Source of the DNA: JAGWBJ01 sp964291465
GTDB lineage: Bacteria; Chloroflexota; Dehalococcoidia; Lucifugimonadales; JAGWBF01
Length of the DNA: 64,000 nucleotides
Assembly (NCBI GenBank): GCA_964291465.2
Contig: OZ219942.1
Span: 1-64,000, forward strand
Direction: 5' to 3'
Shown here: piece by piece, positions 1 to 8,453 of the stretch
Layout: every line of letters begins with the position of its first letter
Position numbering within the stretch: the stretch's first letter is position 1
The notes under the pieces: generated by a model
What the model was told of the DNA's origin: nothing
What the model saw: only the letters and a program-made list of their open reading frames with translations
The model's database searches: none
Made by a program: the position numbers and the translations under genes

Positions 1-543
1 TTCTACGGCCAGCAGTCCGTCCTCGACAGGATGGCCGGCACCGACGAGACCACCGACTGGAACCCCCCGTACACCGACCCCCTGACATGGCCTGATCTGG
101 AGTGGCTGCGCTCCATCACGTCCCTCCCCCTCATCATCAAAGGGATCAGGACCGGCGAGGACGCCAGGCTGTGCATCGAGCACGGCGTCGACGCCATCCT
201 GGCGTCCAACCACGGCGGCCGCCAGATGGACGGCACCCTGTCAGCCGTCGAGACCCTGCCGGAGATCGTCGAGGCGGTCCGGGGCAGGGCCGAGATCTAC
301 ATGGACGGCGGCATCCGCCGCGGCGCGGACGTGGTCAGGGCGCTGGCGTTGGGGGCCAGGGCCGTGCTCATCGGACGGCCACTCTTCTGGGGCCTGGCCG
401 TCGACGGCGAGAGCGGCGTGCACCAGGTCCTGGAGCTCCTGCGCAAGGAGACGGAGAGGACCATGGGCTACTGCGGTGTCACCCGTGTCGACGGCATCAC
501 CCGGGGCCTCGTGAGCCTGCCCGGGGAGCACGGCTGGGTCTAG
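1..543 (+). CDS. FMN-dependent alpha-hydroxy acid oxidase/dehydrogenase, 3' part
   Basis: The reading frame is open from base 1, so the N-terminus lies outside the window; 180 C-terminal residues remain. The family (lactate oxidase, glycolate oxidase, LldD) oxidises L-2-hydroxy acids to 2-oxo acids on an FMN-bearing TIM barrel. Visible signatures are LPLIIKGI with the FMN-contacting Lys, SNHGGRQMDG with the catalytic His and substrate-binding Arg, and MDGGIRRGADVVRAL followed by IGRPLFWGL, the phosphate-binding end of the barrel. Its stop codon overlaps the stop of the convergent ligase gene by two bases. Substrate cannot be told from the C-terminus. Confidence 0.93.
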   Translation, partial: FYGQQSVLDRMAGTDETTDWNPPYTDPLTWPDLEWLRSITSLPLIIKGIRTGEDARLCIEHGVDAILASNHGGRQMDGTLSAVETLPEIVEAVRGRAEIYMDGGIRRGADVVRALALGARAVLIGRPLFWGLAVDGESGVHQVLELLRKETERTMGYCGVTRVDGITRGLVSLPGEHGWV

Positions 544-2204
544 GGCCGCAGCCTGATGCCCGCCTTCTCCCGGTCGAAGCAGCCGGAGGTGAGATCCTCC
601 CGCTCCCTGCGCAGCAGGTCCTTGCGCACCCGGAAGCTGGGCGTGCGCGGGAAGTCCTCCCGCATCTCCACGTAGCGGGGCACCTTGAAGTAGGCCAGGT
701 GCTCCGCGCACCAGTACACGATCTCCTCGGGGCCCGGTCTTGGCCCCGAGTCCCCTGACTCGGCGCCCTTGGGGACGACGTACGCCTTCACCTCGTCCTC
801 GCCCAGCTCCGAGGGAACGGCGATGACGGCGCAGTCCATGACGCCGGGGTGGCGTTTGATGACGTTCTCCACCTCCTGGGAGGAGATGTTCTCCCCCCGG
901 CGGCGGACCACGTCCTTCTTGCGGTCCACGAAGTGCAGGTTCCCCTCCTCGTCCAGCCAGCCCAGGTCGCCGGTGTGCAGCCAGCCATCCCGCAGGGTCT
1001 CGGCGGTGCGCACCGGGTCCCGCCAATAGCCGGGCATGACCGCCGGGTTGCGGAGGGTGATCTCCCCCGCGGCGCCGGGAGCCGCCTCGCCGTCCTCGCC
1101 TTGGATTATCAGCTCGTTGCGGAACCGCGGGTCCGGGTGCCACCGCGGCCGCCCCGAGGAGCCCGACTTGTGGCCCTCTCCCAGCCGCTCGATGGTGCCG
1201 TAGCAGGTCTCGGTCATGCCGAAGCCGATCTGCACAGCCGCGCCGAACCTCTCCTCGAACTCCTCCAGCAGCTCCCTGGCCAGCGCCGGGGAGCCGTAGA
1301 ACAGCCGCACCGAGTTGTCCCTGTCCCGGTCGTCGGGAGGCTGCTTGAGCAGGACCGGCATCATCATGCCGATGAAGTTCACCACCGTCGCGCCGGACTC
1401 CCGGACCTGGTCCCAGAACCGGGATGCGCTGAACCGGTCCGCCAACACCAGGCTGGCGCCGGCCGCCAGGGAGCCCATGGTGGAGTAGTACTGGGCGTTG
1501 GCGTGGTAGTAGGGCAGGCAGGTGAAGAACCGGTCCCGGGAGGAGGAGCCGGTCCACGTCGCGAAGCCCTGGCCGGCGGCTACGTACATCTCGTGGGTGA
1601 TCATCACGCCCTTGGGGTCCCCGGTGGTGCCCGAGGTGTAGACCAGCATCGAAAGGTCCTCGGGGCTCACGCGGCCCTCCATGAGGCCGGGGGCGCCGGG
1701 GTCCAGGGCCGCGGACTCCCGCAAGAGGGTCCAGAAGTCAGTCCAACCGTCGCCGGCAGCCCCGTCCTGGGACACGGCCAGCAGGTGCTCCAGCGACGGG
1801 CACCGGCCGGCCGCCTGGCGGGCCACGTCCATCAGGGAGTGGTGGCTGACCAGCGCCTTGGCCTCGGCGTTGTTCAGGATGTAGGTCATCTCCTCGGCCT
1901 TGTAGGCCGTGTTGATGGGCACCGTGATGGCGCCGATGCGCGAGAGGCCCAGCCAGATGAAGGGCACCTCGCGGCCGTTGGGGAGGAACAGGCACACCCT
2001 GTCGCCGTGCCTGACCCCCAGCTCCCAGAAGAGCCCGGCGACCCGAAGGCTGTAGTCCAGCAGCTCCTGGTAGGTGACCTGGTATGGGCCGTAGTACAGA
2101 TAGACCTTGTAGGGGTCGCGGGCCGCGGCCCGGTCCACCAGCTCTCCCAGGGTCATGGACCATGGCAGTCGACGCGGGTCGTCGGGGAGGATGATATCGC
2201 TCAT
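540..2204 (-). CDS. acyl-CoA ligase, CaiC-like (AMP-binding)
   Basis: 554 residues, the normal size for the ANL adenylating superfamily. The phosphate loop TSGTTGDPKG lies at about residues 190-199, FGMTETCYG in the middle, and TGDLGWLDEEGNLHFVDRKK leads into the C-terminal lid. Best resemblance is to crotonobetaine/carnitine-CoA ligase-type enzymes; the acid it activates is unknown. Oddity: the lid motif that normally ends in GK with the catalytic lysine reads RTPSFRVRK, so an Arg replaces the usual Lys. The ATG overlaps the stop of the upstream ligase gene (ATGA), so the two are translationally coupled. Confidence 0.9.
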   Translation of the reverse strand: MSDIILPDDPRRLPWSMTLGELVDRAAARDPYKVYLYYGPYQVTYQELLDYSLRVAGLFWELGVRHGDRVCLFLPNGREVPFIWLGLSRIGAITVPINTAYKAEEMTYILNNAEAKALVSHHSLMDVARQAAGRCPSLEHLLAVSQDGAAGDGWTDFWTLLRESAALDPGAPGLMEGRVSPEDLSMLVYTSGTTGDPKGVMITHEMYVAAGQGFATWTGSSSRDRFFTCLPYYHANAQYYSTMGSLAAGASLVLADRFSASRFWDQVRESGATVVNFIGMMMPVLLKQPPDDRDRDNSVRLFYGSPALARELLEEFEERFGAAVQIGFGMTETCYGTIERLGEGHKSGSSGRPRWHPDPRFRNELIIQGEDGEAAPGAAGEITLRNPAVMPGYWRDPVRTAETLRDGWLHTGDLGWLDEEGNLHFVDRKKDVVRRRGENISSQEVENVIKRHPGVMDCAVIAVPSELGEDEVKAYVVPKGAESGDSGPRPGPEEIVYWCAEHLAYFKVPRYVEMREDFPRTPSFRVRKDLLRREREDLTSGCFDREKAGIRLRP

Positions 2205-3844
2205 GCCGGGGCCGCCCCCTCCCCCTCCCGCAGCTCGACGCGGCGTATCTTGCCGCTGATGGTCTTCGGAAGGTCCGTCACGTACTCCACGGCCCGGGGG
2301 TACTTGAAGGGGGCCGTGACCCGGCGTACGTGCTCCTGCAGGCTCAGGGTCAGCTCCTCCGAGGGCACATAACCCGGAGCCAGGACCACGAAGGCCTTCA
2401 CGATGTTGCCCCTCAGCTCGTCGGGGCTGGCCACCACGGCTGACTCGGCGACCGCCGGGTGCTCCAGGAGGGCGCTCTCGACCTCGAAGGGCCCGATGCG
2501 GTACCCGGCGGAGATTATCACGTCGTCGGCCCGGCCCACGAACCACAGGTAGCCGTCCTCGTCGGAGTAGGCGCGGTCCCCGGTGAAGTACCAACCGGCC
2601 CGGAAGGCGCCGGACACGGCCTCGGGGTCTCGCCAGTACTCCTTCATCAACCCCACGGGCCGGGGCTCCAGCGACACGGCGATCTGCCCCTCATCCCCGG
2701 CGGGCAGCCGGGTTCCGTCGTCGTCTACTATGGCGACGTCGAACCCGGGCATCGGCTTGCCCATGGAGCCGGGCTTGACGGGGAGGCATCGAAAGTTAGC
2801 CGCCAGCAGCACCGTCTCGGTCTGCCCGTAGCCGTCGTAGATGGTCAGGCCCGTGCCGTCCTGCCACACCTTCATCACCTCGGGGTTCAGCGGCTCACCG
2901 GCCGCGGTGCAGTGGCGTAGACCGCTCAGGTCGTACCGGGTCAGGTCCTCCAGCACCATCATGCGGTAGGCGGTGGGCGGCGCACAGAACGAAGTGACCC
3001 CGGACCGCTCCAGGATGGAGAGGGTCTGGGCGGCGTCGAAGCGTCCCTTCGCGTCGTGCTGCAGGATGGCGGCCCCCTGGGTCCACTGGCCGAACAGCTT
3101 GCCGTAGGCCATCTTGGCCCAGCCCGGGTCGGAGATGGCCCAGTGCAGGTCCGTGGGCTTCAGGTCGTGCCAGAACCGGGCCGTCAGGGTGTGGCCTATG
3201 GCGTAGGACGCCTGGGTGTGGAGCACCATCTTGGGCGGGCCGACGGTGCCCGATGTGAAGTAGATGACTAGGGGGTCGTCGCTGCGGGTGGAGTCCACGT
3301 CCTCCAGCGCCCGGGATAGCCCCGTACGCTGCACCGCCCAGGAGGTCCAGCCCCTGCGCTCTCCGTCCAGCAGCACCAGGTGCTCCAGGCTGGGACAGGA
3401 TGCGGCGACCTCATCCACCTTACCGGCGCTCTCCACGTCCACGACGGCGACGGAGGCCTCGGCGCGGTTGATCCTGTACTCGATGTCGTGGGACGTGCAC
3501 AGGGTGGTCGCGGGCATGGGCACGACGCCCAGCTTCGTCATCCCCAGGAACGCCTCATACCACTCGGGTATGCGTGGCGCCATCAGCAGGGCCCGCTCTC
3601 CCTTTCCGGCGCCCAGGCCCCGGAGCAGGTTGGCGAACCGGTTGGAGCTGACGGCCAGGTCCCAGAAGGTGCTCTTCCGGGAGTGCTCGCCCGAGGGGTC
3701 CACGGAGACGAGGGCGAGCTTGGTGCGGTCCCGGGCCCACCGGTCCACCACGTCGAAGCCGAAGTTGAACCGCTCGGGGACGTCCAAGGAGAAGGTCCGC
3801 CGGGCCTCCTCGTAGTCCGGCATGTTGGGCGGGGCATCCCGCAT
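2201..3844 (-). CDS. acyl-CoA synthetase, medium-chain/ACSM-like
   Basis: 547 residues. ANL superfamily motifs are intact: FTSGTVGPPK (about 197-206), YDGYGQTET, YWFTGD-type AGWYFTGDRAYSDEDGY, and a complete lid motif PKTISGKIRR with the catalytic Lys near the C-terminus. Sequence pattern fits the acetyl/medium-chain acyl-CoA synthetase branch that makes acyl-CoA from free carboxylates via an acyl-adenylate. A GGAGGG ribosome site sits six bases before the ATG. It is followed by a second ligase with a 4-base overlap and preceded by the AIM24 gene with about 20 bases between, so all are probably one transcript. Confidence 0.92.
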   Translation of the reverse strand: MRDAPPNMPDYEEARRTFSLDVPERFNFGFDVVDRWARDRTKLALVSVDPSGEHSRKSTFWDLAVSSNRFANLLRGLGAGKGERALLMAPRIPEWYEAFLGMTKLGVVPMPATTLCTSHDIEYRINRAEASVAVVDVESAGKVDEVAASCPSLEHLVLLDGERRGWTSWAVQRTGLSRALEDVDSTRSDDPLVIYFTSGTVGPPKMVLHTQASYAIGHTLTARFWHDLKPTDLHWAISDPGWAKMAYGKLFGQWTQGAAILQHDAKGRFDAAQTLSILERSGVTSFCAPPTAYRMMVLEDLTRYDLSGLRHCTAAGEPLNPEVMKVWQDGTGLTIYDGYGQTETVLLAANFRCLPVKPGSMGKPMPGFDVAIVDDDGTRLPAGDEGQIAVSLEPRPVGLMKEYWRDPEAVSGAFRAGWYFTGDRAYSDEDGYLWFVGRADDVIISAGYRIGPFEVESALLEHPAVAESAVVASPDELRGNIVKAFVVLAPGYVPSEELTLSLQEHVRRVTAPFKYPRAVEYVTDLPKTISGKIRRVELREGEGAAPA

Positions 3845-3863
3845 GGCAGCCCTCCCCGGGCCC

Positions 3864-4553
3864 CTAGCTCCCGCCCGACTTGGGCAGGAACGGGATGAGC
3901 TTCTGGGCCAGGGAGGCCAGGTTGCGGCTCTGGACCCACACGTGGCCGTTGCCCCGGAACTTCATCACCAGGCCCTCTCCGCCGGCGATGAGGGAGCGGA
4001 TGCCGCCCACCTTGCCGATGGAGTAGTCCACGTCGTCGCTGAACGCCACCAGGTGGCCGGTGTCCACCACCAGCTCGCTCCCCGGTTGGACCGGGACCCT
4101 CTTGATGGCCCCGTAGGAGTTGTAGTAGACCGTTCCCGACCCTTCTGTGGCGTAGACCCTGATGAAGAACAGGCTCTCGCCGCTGAAGAAGCCCTTGAAC
4201 CCCTGGAACTGGGTGTCCATCTGGACGTTCTCGGTGCATGCCAGGAAGGAACCCGACTGGACGAATAGGTTCGTTCCCGGGTGGAGATCGAAGGACCCGA
4301 TGTCTCCCGGGGAGTTGGGGGCGAGGCTCACCTGCCCGCCGCTGGCCTGGGCGGTGAAGGTGTTGACGAAGAACGACTCCCCGCCCAGCATTCTCCTGAA
4401 CCCTCCGAACAGGCCGCCGCCCCCGGTGCCCGTCTGCATCTCCACGCCCTCCTGGAGGACCATGGCCCCCGGCTCCGCCTTGATGGCCTCGCCCGGGGCC
4501 AGGTCCACGGTCAACATGGCGTAGCTCGGATCGAATTCGACTGTGGCTCTCAC
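3864..4553 (-). CDS. AIM24 / TIGR00266 family protein
   Basis: 229 residues if it starts at the GTG at 4553, which has a GAGAGGGG ribosome site and gives the usual family length; the open frame runs about 59 codons further upstream but that part is low-complexity and not family-like. Glycine-rich beta pattern typical of the AIM24/TIGR00266 jelly-roll fold: EPGAMVLQEGVEMQT, then GESFFVNTFTA, and GNGHVWVQSRNL near the end. The bacterial role is not established. The position immediately upstream of two acyl-CoA ligases hints at a membrane- or lipid-related task, but this is inference. Confidence 0.85.
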   Translation of the reverse strand: MRATVEFDPSYAMLTVDLAPGEAIKAEPGAMVLQEGVEMQTGTGGGGLFGGFRRMLGGESFFVNTFTAQASGGQVSLAPNSPGDIGSFDLHPGTNLFVQSGSFLACTENVQMDTQFQGFKGFFSGESLFFIRVYATEGSGTVYYNSYGAIKRVPVQPGSELVVDTGHLVAFSDDVDYSIGKVGGIRSLIAGGEGLVMKFRGNGHVWVQSRNLASLAQKLIPFLPKSGGS

Positions 4554-4748
4554 GTTTTCCCCTCTCGCCTTGGAATATCGGCCACTCACATCATAAGGCC
4601 AAATGCCCTTCGTAGCCACACCCCCGGCTCTGCCTCGGATGCGCGTCCACAGGCAGCCCCACGCACCCCCACGCACCCCCGGGTCCCGGCCCCCGTATCG
4701 AGCGCGAGGACATGCCTTCGCCGGGACCATAGAGACCCGGGACTCAGG

Positions 4749-5333
4749 TTACGAGCGCGGCCTGACCCAGGTCTCCGACCAGGCGAGGCAGCACGTGCTC
4801 GAGGGCTGCCCGTCCCGCTGCTGGGGGAAGGCCCGGCCCCTGGCGACCTTGCCGCCTATGTCAAGCTGGGCGCTCAGCGCCGGCACGAACACGCTGTAGA
4901 CCCCGTGGACCCGTCCCGGCGTGCTGCCGGGGGACGACCTGATGACGAAGGGCTCGATGAAGTCGTACCAGGTCAGGTTGATCTCCGAGTCCCGGGTGAC
5001 CACCTTCTCCGTGCAGAAGGAGCGGACGTCCCCGTGCCGGGAGAACTTGGCCTCGATCACGGGTACGCTCACGTCGCCGAAGGGCGGGAACAGGGAGCTC
5101 TCGATCTCCTCCTGGAGCCAGCGGGCCGCCGCCACGTTGTCCGTGTACACCCGCACCTGGTTGTCGGTCAGCTCGCTCTGCAGGAAAAGGGCGTGGCCCG
5201 GGCCTCCGGGCGAGATGAGCACCCGCCAGTGGCTGGAGCGGGTCGTCTGGTCGCCTCCCTCCTCTTCTCCGAGGCGGATGAAAGAGTTCTCGCCGGTCAT
5301 CCTGATCTCGTTGGGATCGATGGGACTCACCAT
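4749..5333 (-). CDS. conserved hypothetical protein
   Basis: 194 residues from the ATG at 5333, which has a strong GAGGAGGT site; the open frame upstream runs through a 9-bp repeat array and is unlikely to be coding. I do not recognise a family. The visible core has alternating strands (WRVLISPGGPGHALFLQS, NQVRVYTDNVAAARWLQEEI) suggesting a small alpha/beta or lipocalin-like fold; no signal peptide or membrane segment. It lies between PIG-L and AIM24 genes in a same-strand series, so a shared process is possible. Confidence 0.7.
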   Translation of the reverse strand: MVSPIDPNEIRMTGENSFIRLGEEEGGDQTTRSSHWRVLISPGGPGHALFLQSELTDNQVRVYTDNVAAARWLQEEIESSLFPPFGDVSVPVIEAKFSRHGDVRSFCTEKVVTRDSEINLTWYDFIEPFVIRSSPGSTPGRVHGVYSVFVPALSAQLDIGGKVARGRAFPQQRDGQPSSTCCLAWSETWVRPRS

Positions 5334-5347
5334 ATGGACACCTCCTC

Positions 5348-5383
5348 GTGATACTTGTGATACTCGCGATACTCGTGATATTG
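5348..5383. repeat. 9-bp tandem repeat, four copies
   Basis: Four imperfect copies of GTGATACTC lie just upstream (in the minus direction) of the ribosome site of the hypothetical gene at 4749-5333. It is one of several short tandem arrays in intergenic DNA of this window. Confidence 0.85.
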
Positions 5384-5410
5384 CCCCGGGGGGCATTCGT
5401 TCGCGGAACG

Positions 5411-6244
5411 TCAACCGTCGGGCGGGATGCCGTGGAACAGGTCCGCCGGGACCGTCTCGCCGGGCGCCACGGGCGGGTAGGCGCGGATGAAGTGCTCCCG
5501 CCCGATAATGCCGGCCACCACGTCCAATGGCAGGGAGTGGTAGGGCCGGTCGGGGCTCATCTGGGTCCGGTGACAGAGAAGGCAACGGACCTTTCGCTCC
5601 ACCTGGGCCGACGTGTCCATCTCCACGTGGATGTCCCCGGGGGATACGCCGTCGTTCTGGCGCCGCACGTCGGGCATGGGAGTGTCCACCCCGGCCGCCC
5701 GGAGCTTCTTCGCCATCCCGACGCGGAACCCCCGGGGGCGCACGCTGTAGAAGAGCCTCGCCGGAAGACCCTCGCCGCCGCCCTCCAGCACCCGGTGGAA
5801 GGCCGCCGTGGTGTGAGCGGAGATGGCGATGTGGTCCGGGTGACCGTAGAGGCCGTCGGGACCAAAGCTCAGGACCACCTGCGGGCGGAAGCGCCGCATC
5901 TCCTGCACCAGGCGGGCCCTCACCGCCTCCCCATCGGCCCTGACAAAGGCGCGCGGGTGGCCGTTGGCGGGAGTGCCGGCCATGCCCGAGTCCCGATACT
6001 CCAGCACCACCGGCTCCTGGATGCCCAGGGCCCGGCAGGAGCAGATGAGCTCCCCGCGACGCACCTCAGCCAGGGTCTCCCGCGTCGCCGAGCCCTCCTG
6101 GCGGATCTCCCCCTCCTCGCCAAGGGTGGCGCATACCAGCCGGATGTCCACCCCACGGGCGGCGTAGGTCGCCAGGGTGCCGCCGACGGGGAACGCCTCG
6201 TCGTCGGGGTGGGCGAAGCAGGCCAGCATCCTCAGCCCGACCAC
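5411..6244 (-). CDS. PIG-L family deacetylase
   Basis: 277 residues. Contains both hallmark metal motifs of the PIG-L/LmbE family: AHPDDE at about residues 11-16 and GHPDHIA further in, which hold the catalytic Zn and general base. Members remove N-acetyl groups from GlcNAc-type conjugates (MshB, BshB, PIG-L). A role in making a low-molecular-weight thiol is possible but no partner glycosyltransferase or ligase is present here. The start used is GTG at 6244, seven bases after the MFS stop; an ATG at 6229 with a GGGCTGAGG site is an alternative. Confidence 0.9.
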   Translation of the reverse strand: MVGLRMLACFAHPDDEAFPVGGTLATYAARGVDIRLVCATLGEEGEIRQEGSATRETLAEVRRGELICSCRALGIQEPVVLEYRDSGMAGTPANGHPRAFVRADGEAVRARLVQEMRRFRPQVVLSFGPDGLYGHPDHIAISAHTTAAFHRVLEGGGEGLPARLFYSVRPRGFRVGMAKKLRAAGVDTPMPDVRRQNDGVSPGDIHVEMDTSAQVERKVRCLLCHRTQMSPDRPYHSLPLDVVAGIIGREHFIRAYPPVAPGETVPADLFHGIPPDG

Positions 6245-6251
6245 GTCCCCG

Positions 6252-7559
6252 TCAGGCCGCCCCGACGGCCGAGCCCTCCAGCGGCCGGACGGGCGCCTTG
6301 GGCCTTGGCAGGGTCCAGTAGAAGAATGCCGCCCCTCCGTAGATCGCCGCCAGCAACACGATTCCCCAGTAGTAGCTGTTGGTCTCGTCGAATATCAGCC
6401 CCACCAGCCAGGGGAAGGGCATGGAGATCAGGTGGTTGGGAACGTGCTGCCAGCCCCTCAGCCTGCCGTAGCTGGCTCGTCCGAAGAAGTCCCCCATTAT
6501 GGCCCAGTTGAGGGGGTTCGAGGTCTCCGAGAAAGCCAGCAGCACCGTGAAGACCAGCAGCTCCCAAAGGCGGCCGGTGCCGGCGAGAAGCACCACCAGG
6601 CCCACGACCCCCGCCGTCATCCCGATGGAGCTGATCCTCTGCTTGGACCAGCTGTCCCCCAGCCATCCGGTGACGGGATTGAAGAGCAGGGTGCAGAGGG
6701 ACATGAGGCTGATCAGGAACCCGGAGGTCCTCAGGCTGACCCCACTCCACACCATCAGGGGCGCCAGGTGCCACCTCACCCCGGCGTGGCCCGCGTCCCG
6801 CAGGGCGGCGGCGGCGGTAAACAGCCAGTAGGACGGGGTGGCCATCGCCTCCTTGACGGTGAAGTCCGCCTCGGGTGACCTCTGCCCACCCGAGGCCGCC
6901 TCCCTGGCCCTTCTGCGGGCCCTCACCAGGGCCTCGGGGGTCTCTGACCGGTCCCCGTCGGGCAGGAGGCCCATGGTCTCGGGCGAGCGTTTCACCAGGA
7001 AGGCCAGGGGCACGCACACGGCGACTATCACTATGCCCGAGATGATCACCGAGTTGCGCCAGCCCAGCTCCAGGACCGCCAGGGTGACCAGCGGGGTGAA
7101 GATGACTCCCCCCAGCCCCTGCCCGGTGGAAACCACGGACATCACCAGGCTCCGCTTACGGCGGAACCACTGGTTCAATGCCACCGAGGAGGCGTTGTTG
7201 AAACCGACCCTCGATCCGACGGACAGCAACGCCACGTAGGCGAAGAGAAAGAAACCGTAGCTGTTGGCGTAGCCCAGCAGTATGAAGCCCACCCCCAGGA
7301 TGAGCCCGCCGGCCACCATCATGGGGGCCGGCCCCACCCGGTCGAACAGGTAGCCCGACATGGGGGCCTGGGCCGCCCCGGCCGCCCGGCCCAGCAGCTC
7401 CGCCCGGGAGTATCCCTCCCTGGTCAGTCCCAGGGATCTCTGGATGGGCAGGAAGTATATGCTGAAGGCCTTCTGGAACGCGCCGTGCCCCACGGCGTCC
7501 ATCACGAGGCACGAGGTGACTATCCACCAGCCGTAGAATATCTTCCCCCGGCGTTTCAA
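6252..7559 (-). CDS. MFS transporter, monocarboxylate/oxalate-antiporter-like
   Basis: About 435 residues with roughly twelve hydrophobic segments. The N-terminus (KIFYGWWIVTSCLVMDA) and the first-loop pattern resemble the MCT/OxlT branch of the major facilitator superfamily, so an organic-acid permease is likely. No ATG precedes the first membrane segment; the TTG at 7559, eight bases after the NIPSNAP stop, gives the expected N-terminus. The same-strand neighbours include a deacetylase and ligases, compatible with uptake and activation of carboxylates. The start codon is the least certain part. Confidence 0.85.
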   Translation of the reverse strand: MKRRGKIFYGWWIVTSCLVMDAVGHGAFQKAFSIYFLPIQRSLGLTREGYSRAELLGRAAGAAQAPMSGYLFDRVGPAPMMVAGGLILGVGFILLGYANSYGFFLFAYVALLSVGSRVGFNNASSVALNQWFRRKRSLVMSVVSTGQGLGGVIFTPLVTLAVLELGWRNSVIISGIVIVAVCVPLAFLVKRSPETMGLLPDGDRSETPEALVRARRRAREAASGGQRSPEADFTVKEAMATPSYWLFTAAAALRDAGHAGVRWHLAPLMVWSGVSLRTSGFLISLMSLCTLLFNPVTGWLGDSWSKQRISSIGMTAGVVGLVVLLAGTGRLWELLVFTVLLAFSETSNPLNWAIMGDFFGRASYGRLRGWQHVPNHLISMPFPWLVGLIFDETNSYYWGIVLLAAIYGGAAFFYWTLPRPKAPVRPLEGSAVGAA

Positions 7560-7567
7560 CGCCGACG

Positions 7568-7864
7568 TTACTTCTTTACCGGTTCCATCTGGTGGACCTC
7601 GATGCGCGCCAGGTGGCTGCGCGCCTTGTCCACCACCGCCTGCCACTCGGAGGAGTCGTAGAAGGCCTTCTCCTTGGCCTTCAGGTCGTCGGCGTCCTCG
7701 AAGCTCCTGATCCAGATGAACTGGTTGCCGTCGGAGTTCACCCACTGCCCGCTGACCTTCATACCGACGCTGGTCATGATGGGCACTATCGTCTCGTTGA
7801 AGTAGGCGACCCACTGGTCCATCATGCCCCTGTTTACCGTGTACACCCGAAGCTGCTCGATCAT
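7568..7864 (-). CDS. NIPSNAP family protein
   Basis: 98 residues, a single dimeric alpha/beta-barrel (ferredoxin-like) domain of the NIPSNAP type. It opens with MIEQLRVYTVNRGMMDQW and has the FIWIRSFEDADDLKAKE segment typical of the family. The molecular function of bacterial members is mostly unknown; they often sit beside transporters or oxygenases. GGAGGGG ribosome site precedes the ATG. It is 50 bases downstream of the RidA-like gene and 8 bases before the MFS gene, so it is probably co-transcribed with them. Confidence 0.85.
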   Translation of the reverse strand: MIEQLRVYTVNRGMMDQWVAYFNETIVPIMTSVGMKVSGQWVNSDGNQFIWIRSFEDADDLKAKEKAFYDSSEWQAVVDKARSHLARIEVHQMEPVKK

Positions 7865-7914
7865 TATGCCCCTCCGTTCCCGGCTATTGGCCCCCGACGC
7901 CCCTGTCCGGCGGC

Positions 7915-8307
7915 CTAGTCCACCACCGCGATGGCCTCTATCTCCGCCACGAAGTCCGGACCCGCCAGCTCCGCGACTACCAGCAAGGTGCTGGTCGGCG
8001 GCTGGACCGACGCGAACAGCTCGTTCCGGACCTTGCGCACGGCCCCGGCGTGGGCGATGTCGGTGACGTAGGTGGTGGTCTTGACCACGTTCGAGAGGCC
8101 GTTTCCCCCCACCGACTTGACGGCGGCCTCGATGTTCCTCCATATCTGCCGCACCTGGGCCTCGGCGTCGCCCTTGCCCACGACGCTGCCATCCGGGGCG
8201 GTGGATATCTGCCCCGCGATGTACACGGTGTTGCCCGTCTTCACCACGTGCATGTAGCCCGCCGGCGCGGACATGGTATCCGGATTGAGGCGCTGAATGT
8301 CCGGCAT
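7915..8307 (-). CDS. RidA/YjgF-family protein
   Basis: 130 residues, the full length of the trimeric Rid fold, with GNTVYIAGQIS near the N-terminus and ELAGPDFVAEIEAIAVVD at the end. True RidA enzymes hydrolyse reactive enamines/imines and need an Arg in the PARS motif; here that stretch reads QPPTSTLLVV, so the catalytic Arg is absent and the protein belongs to another Rid subgroup of unknown activity. Start at the ATG at 8307 with an AAGGAGGA site. Confidence 0.88.
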   Translation of the reverse strand: MPDIQRLNPDTMSAPAGYMHVVKTGNTVYIAGQISTAPDGSVVGKGDAEAQVRQIWRNIEAAVKSVGGNGLSNVVKTTTYVTDIAHAGAVRKVRNELFASVQPPTSTLLVVAELAGPDFVAEIEAIAVVD

Positions 8308-8409
8308 GGGTCCTCCTTCTCTCCTCTCGTGCCTTGGCTGCTCCGGGACATGGTAGCAGAGGCCCCCCTTAATTTCCACCGAGCGCCGGGCCGTGGGCGC
8401 CGGCCCGTA

Positions 8410-8418
8410 TGTTACAAT
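8410..8418 (+). promoter_or_regulatory. extended -10 promoter
   Basis: TGTTACAAT fits an extended -10 (TGn then TACAAT) 36 bases before the ATG of the lyase gene at 8454. No good -35 is seen, as is usual for extended -10 promoters. Confidence 0.4.
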
Positions 8419-8453
8419 GCACCAGGCATTTCTCGACCACCGGAGGGCCGAAC

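Noticed and set aside
849..2372. Long plus-strand open frame opposite the first acyl-CoA ligase (and similar long antisense frames elsewhere, e.g. 37155-38675 and 38672-40009)
   Set aside because: High-G+C shadows of real genes; low-complexity Gly/Arg/Pro/Val translation and no family motifs.
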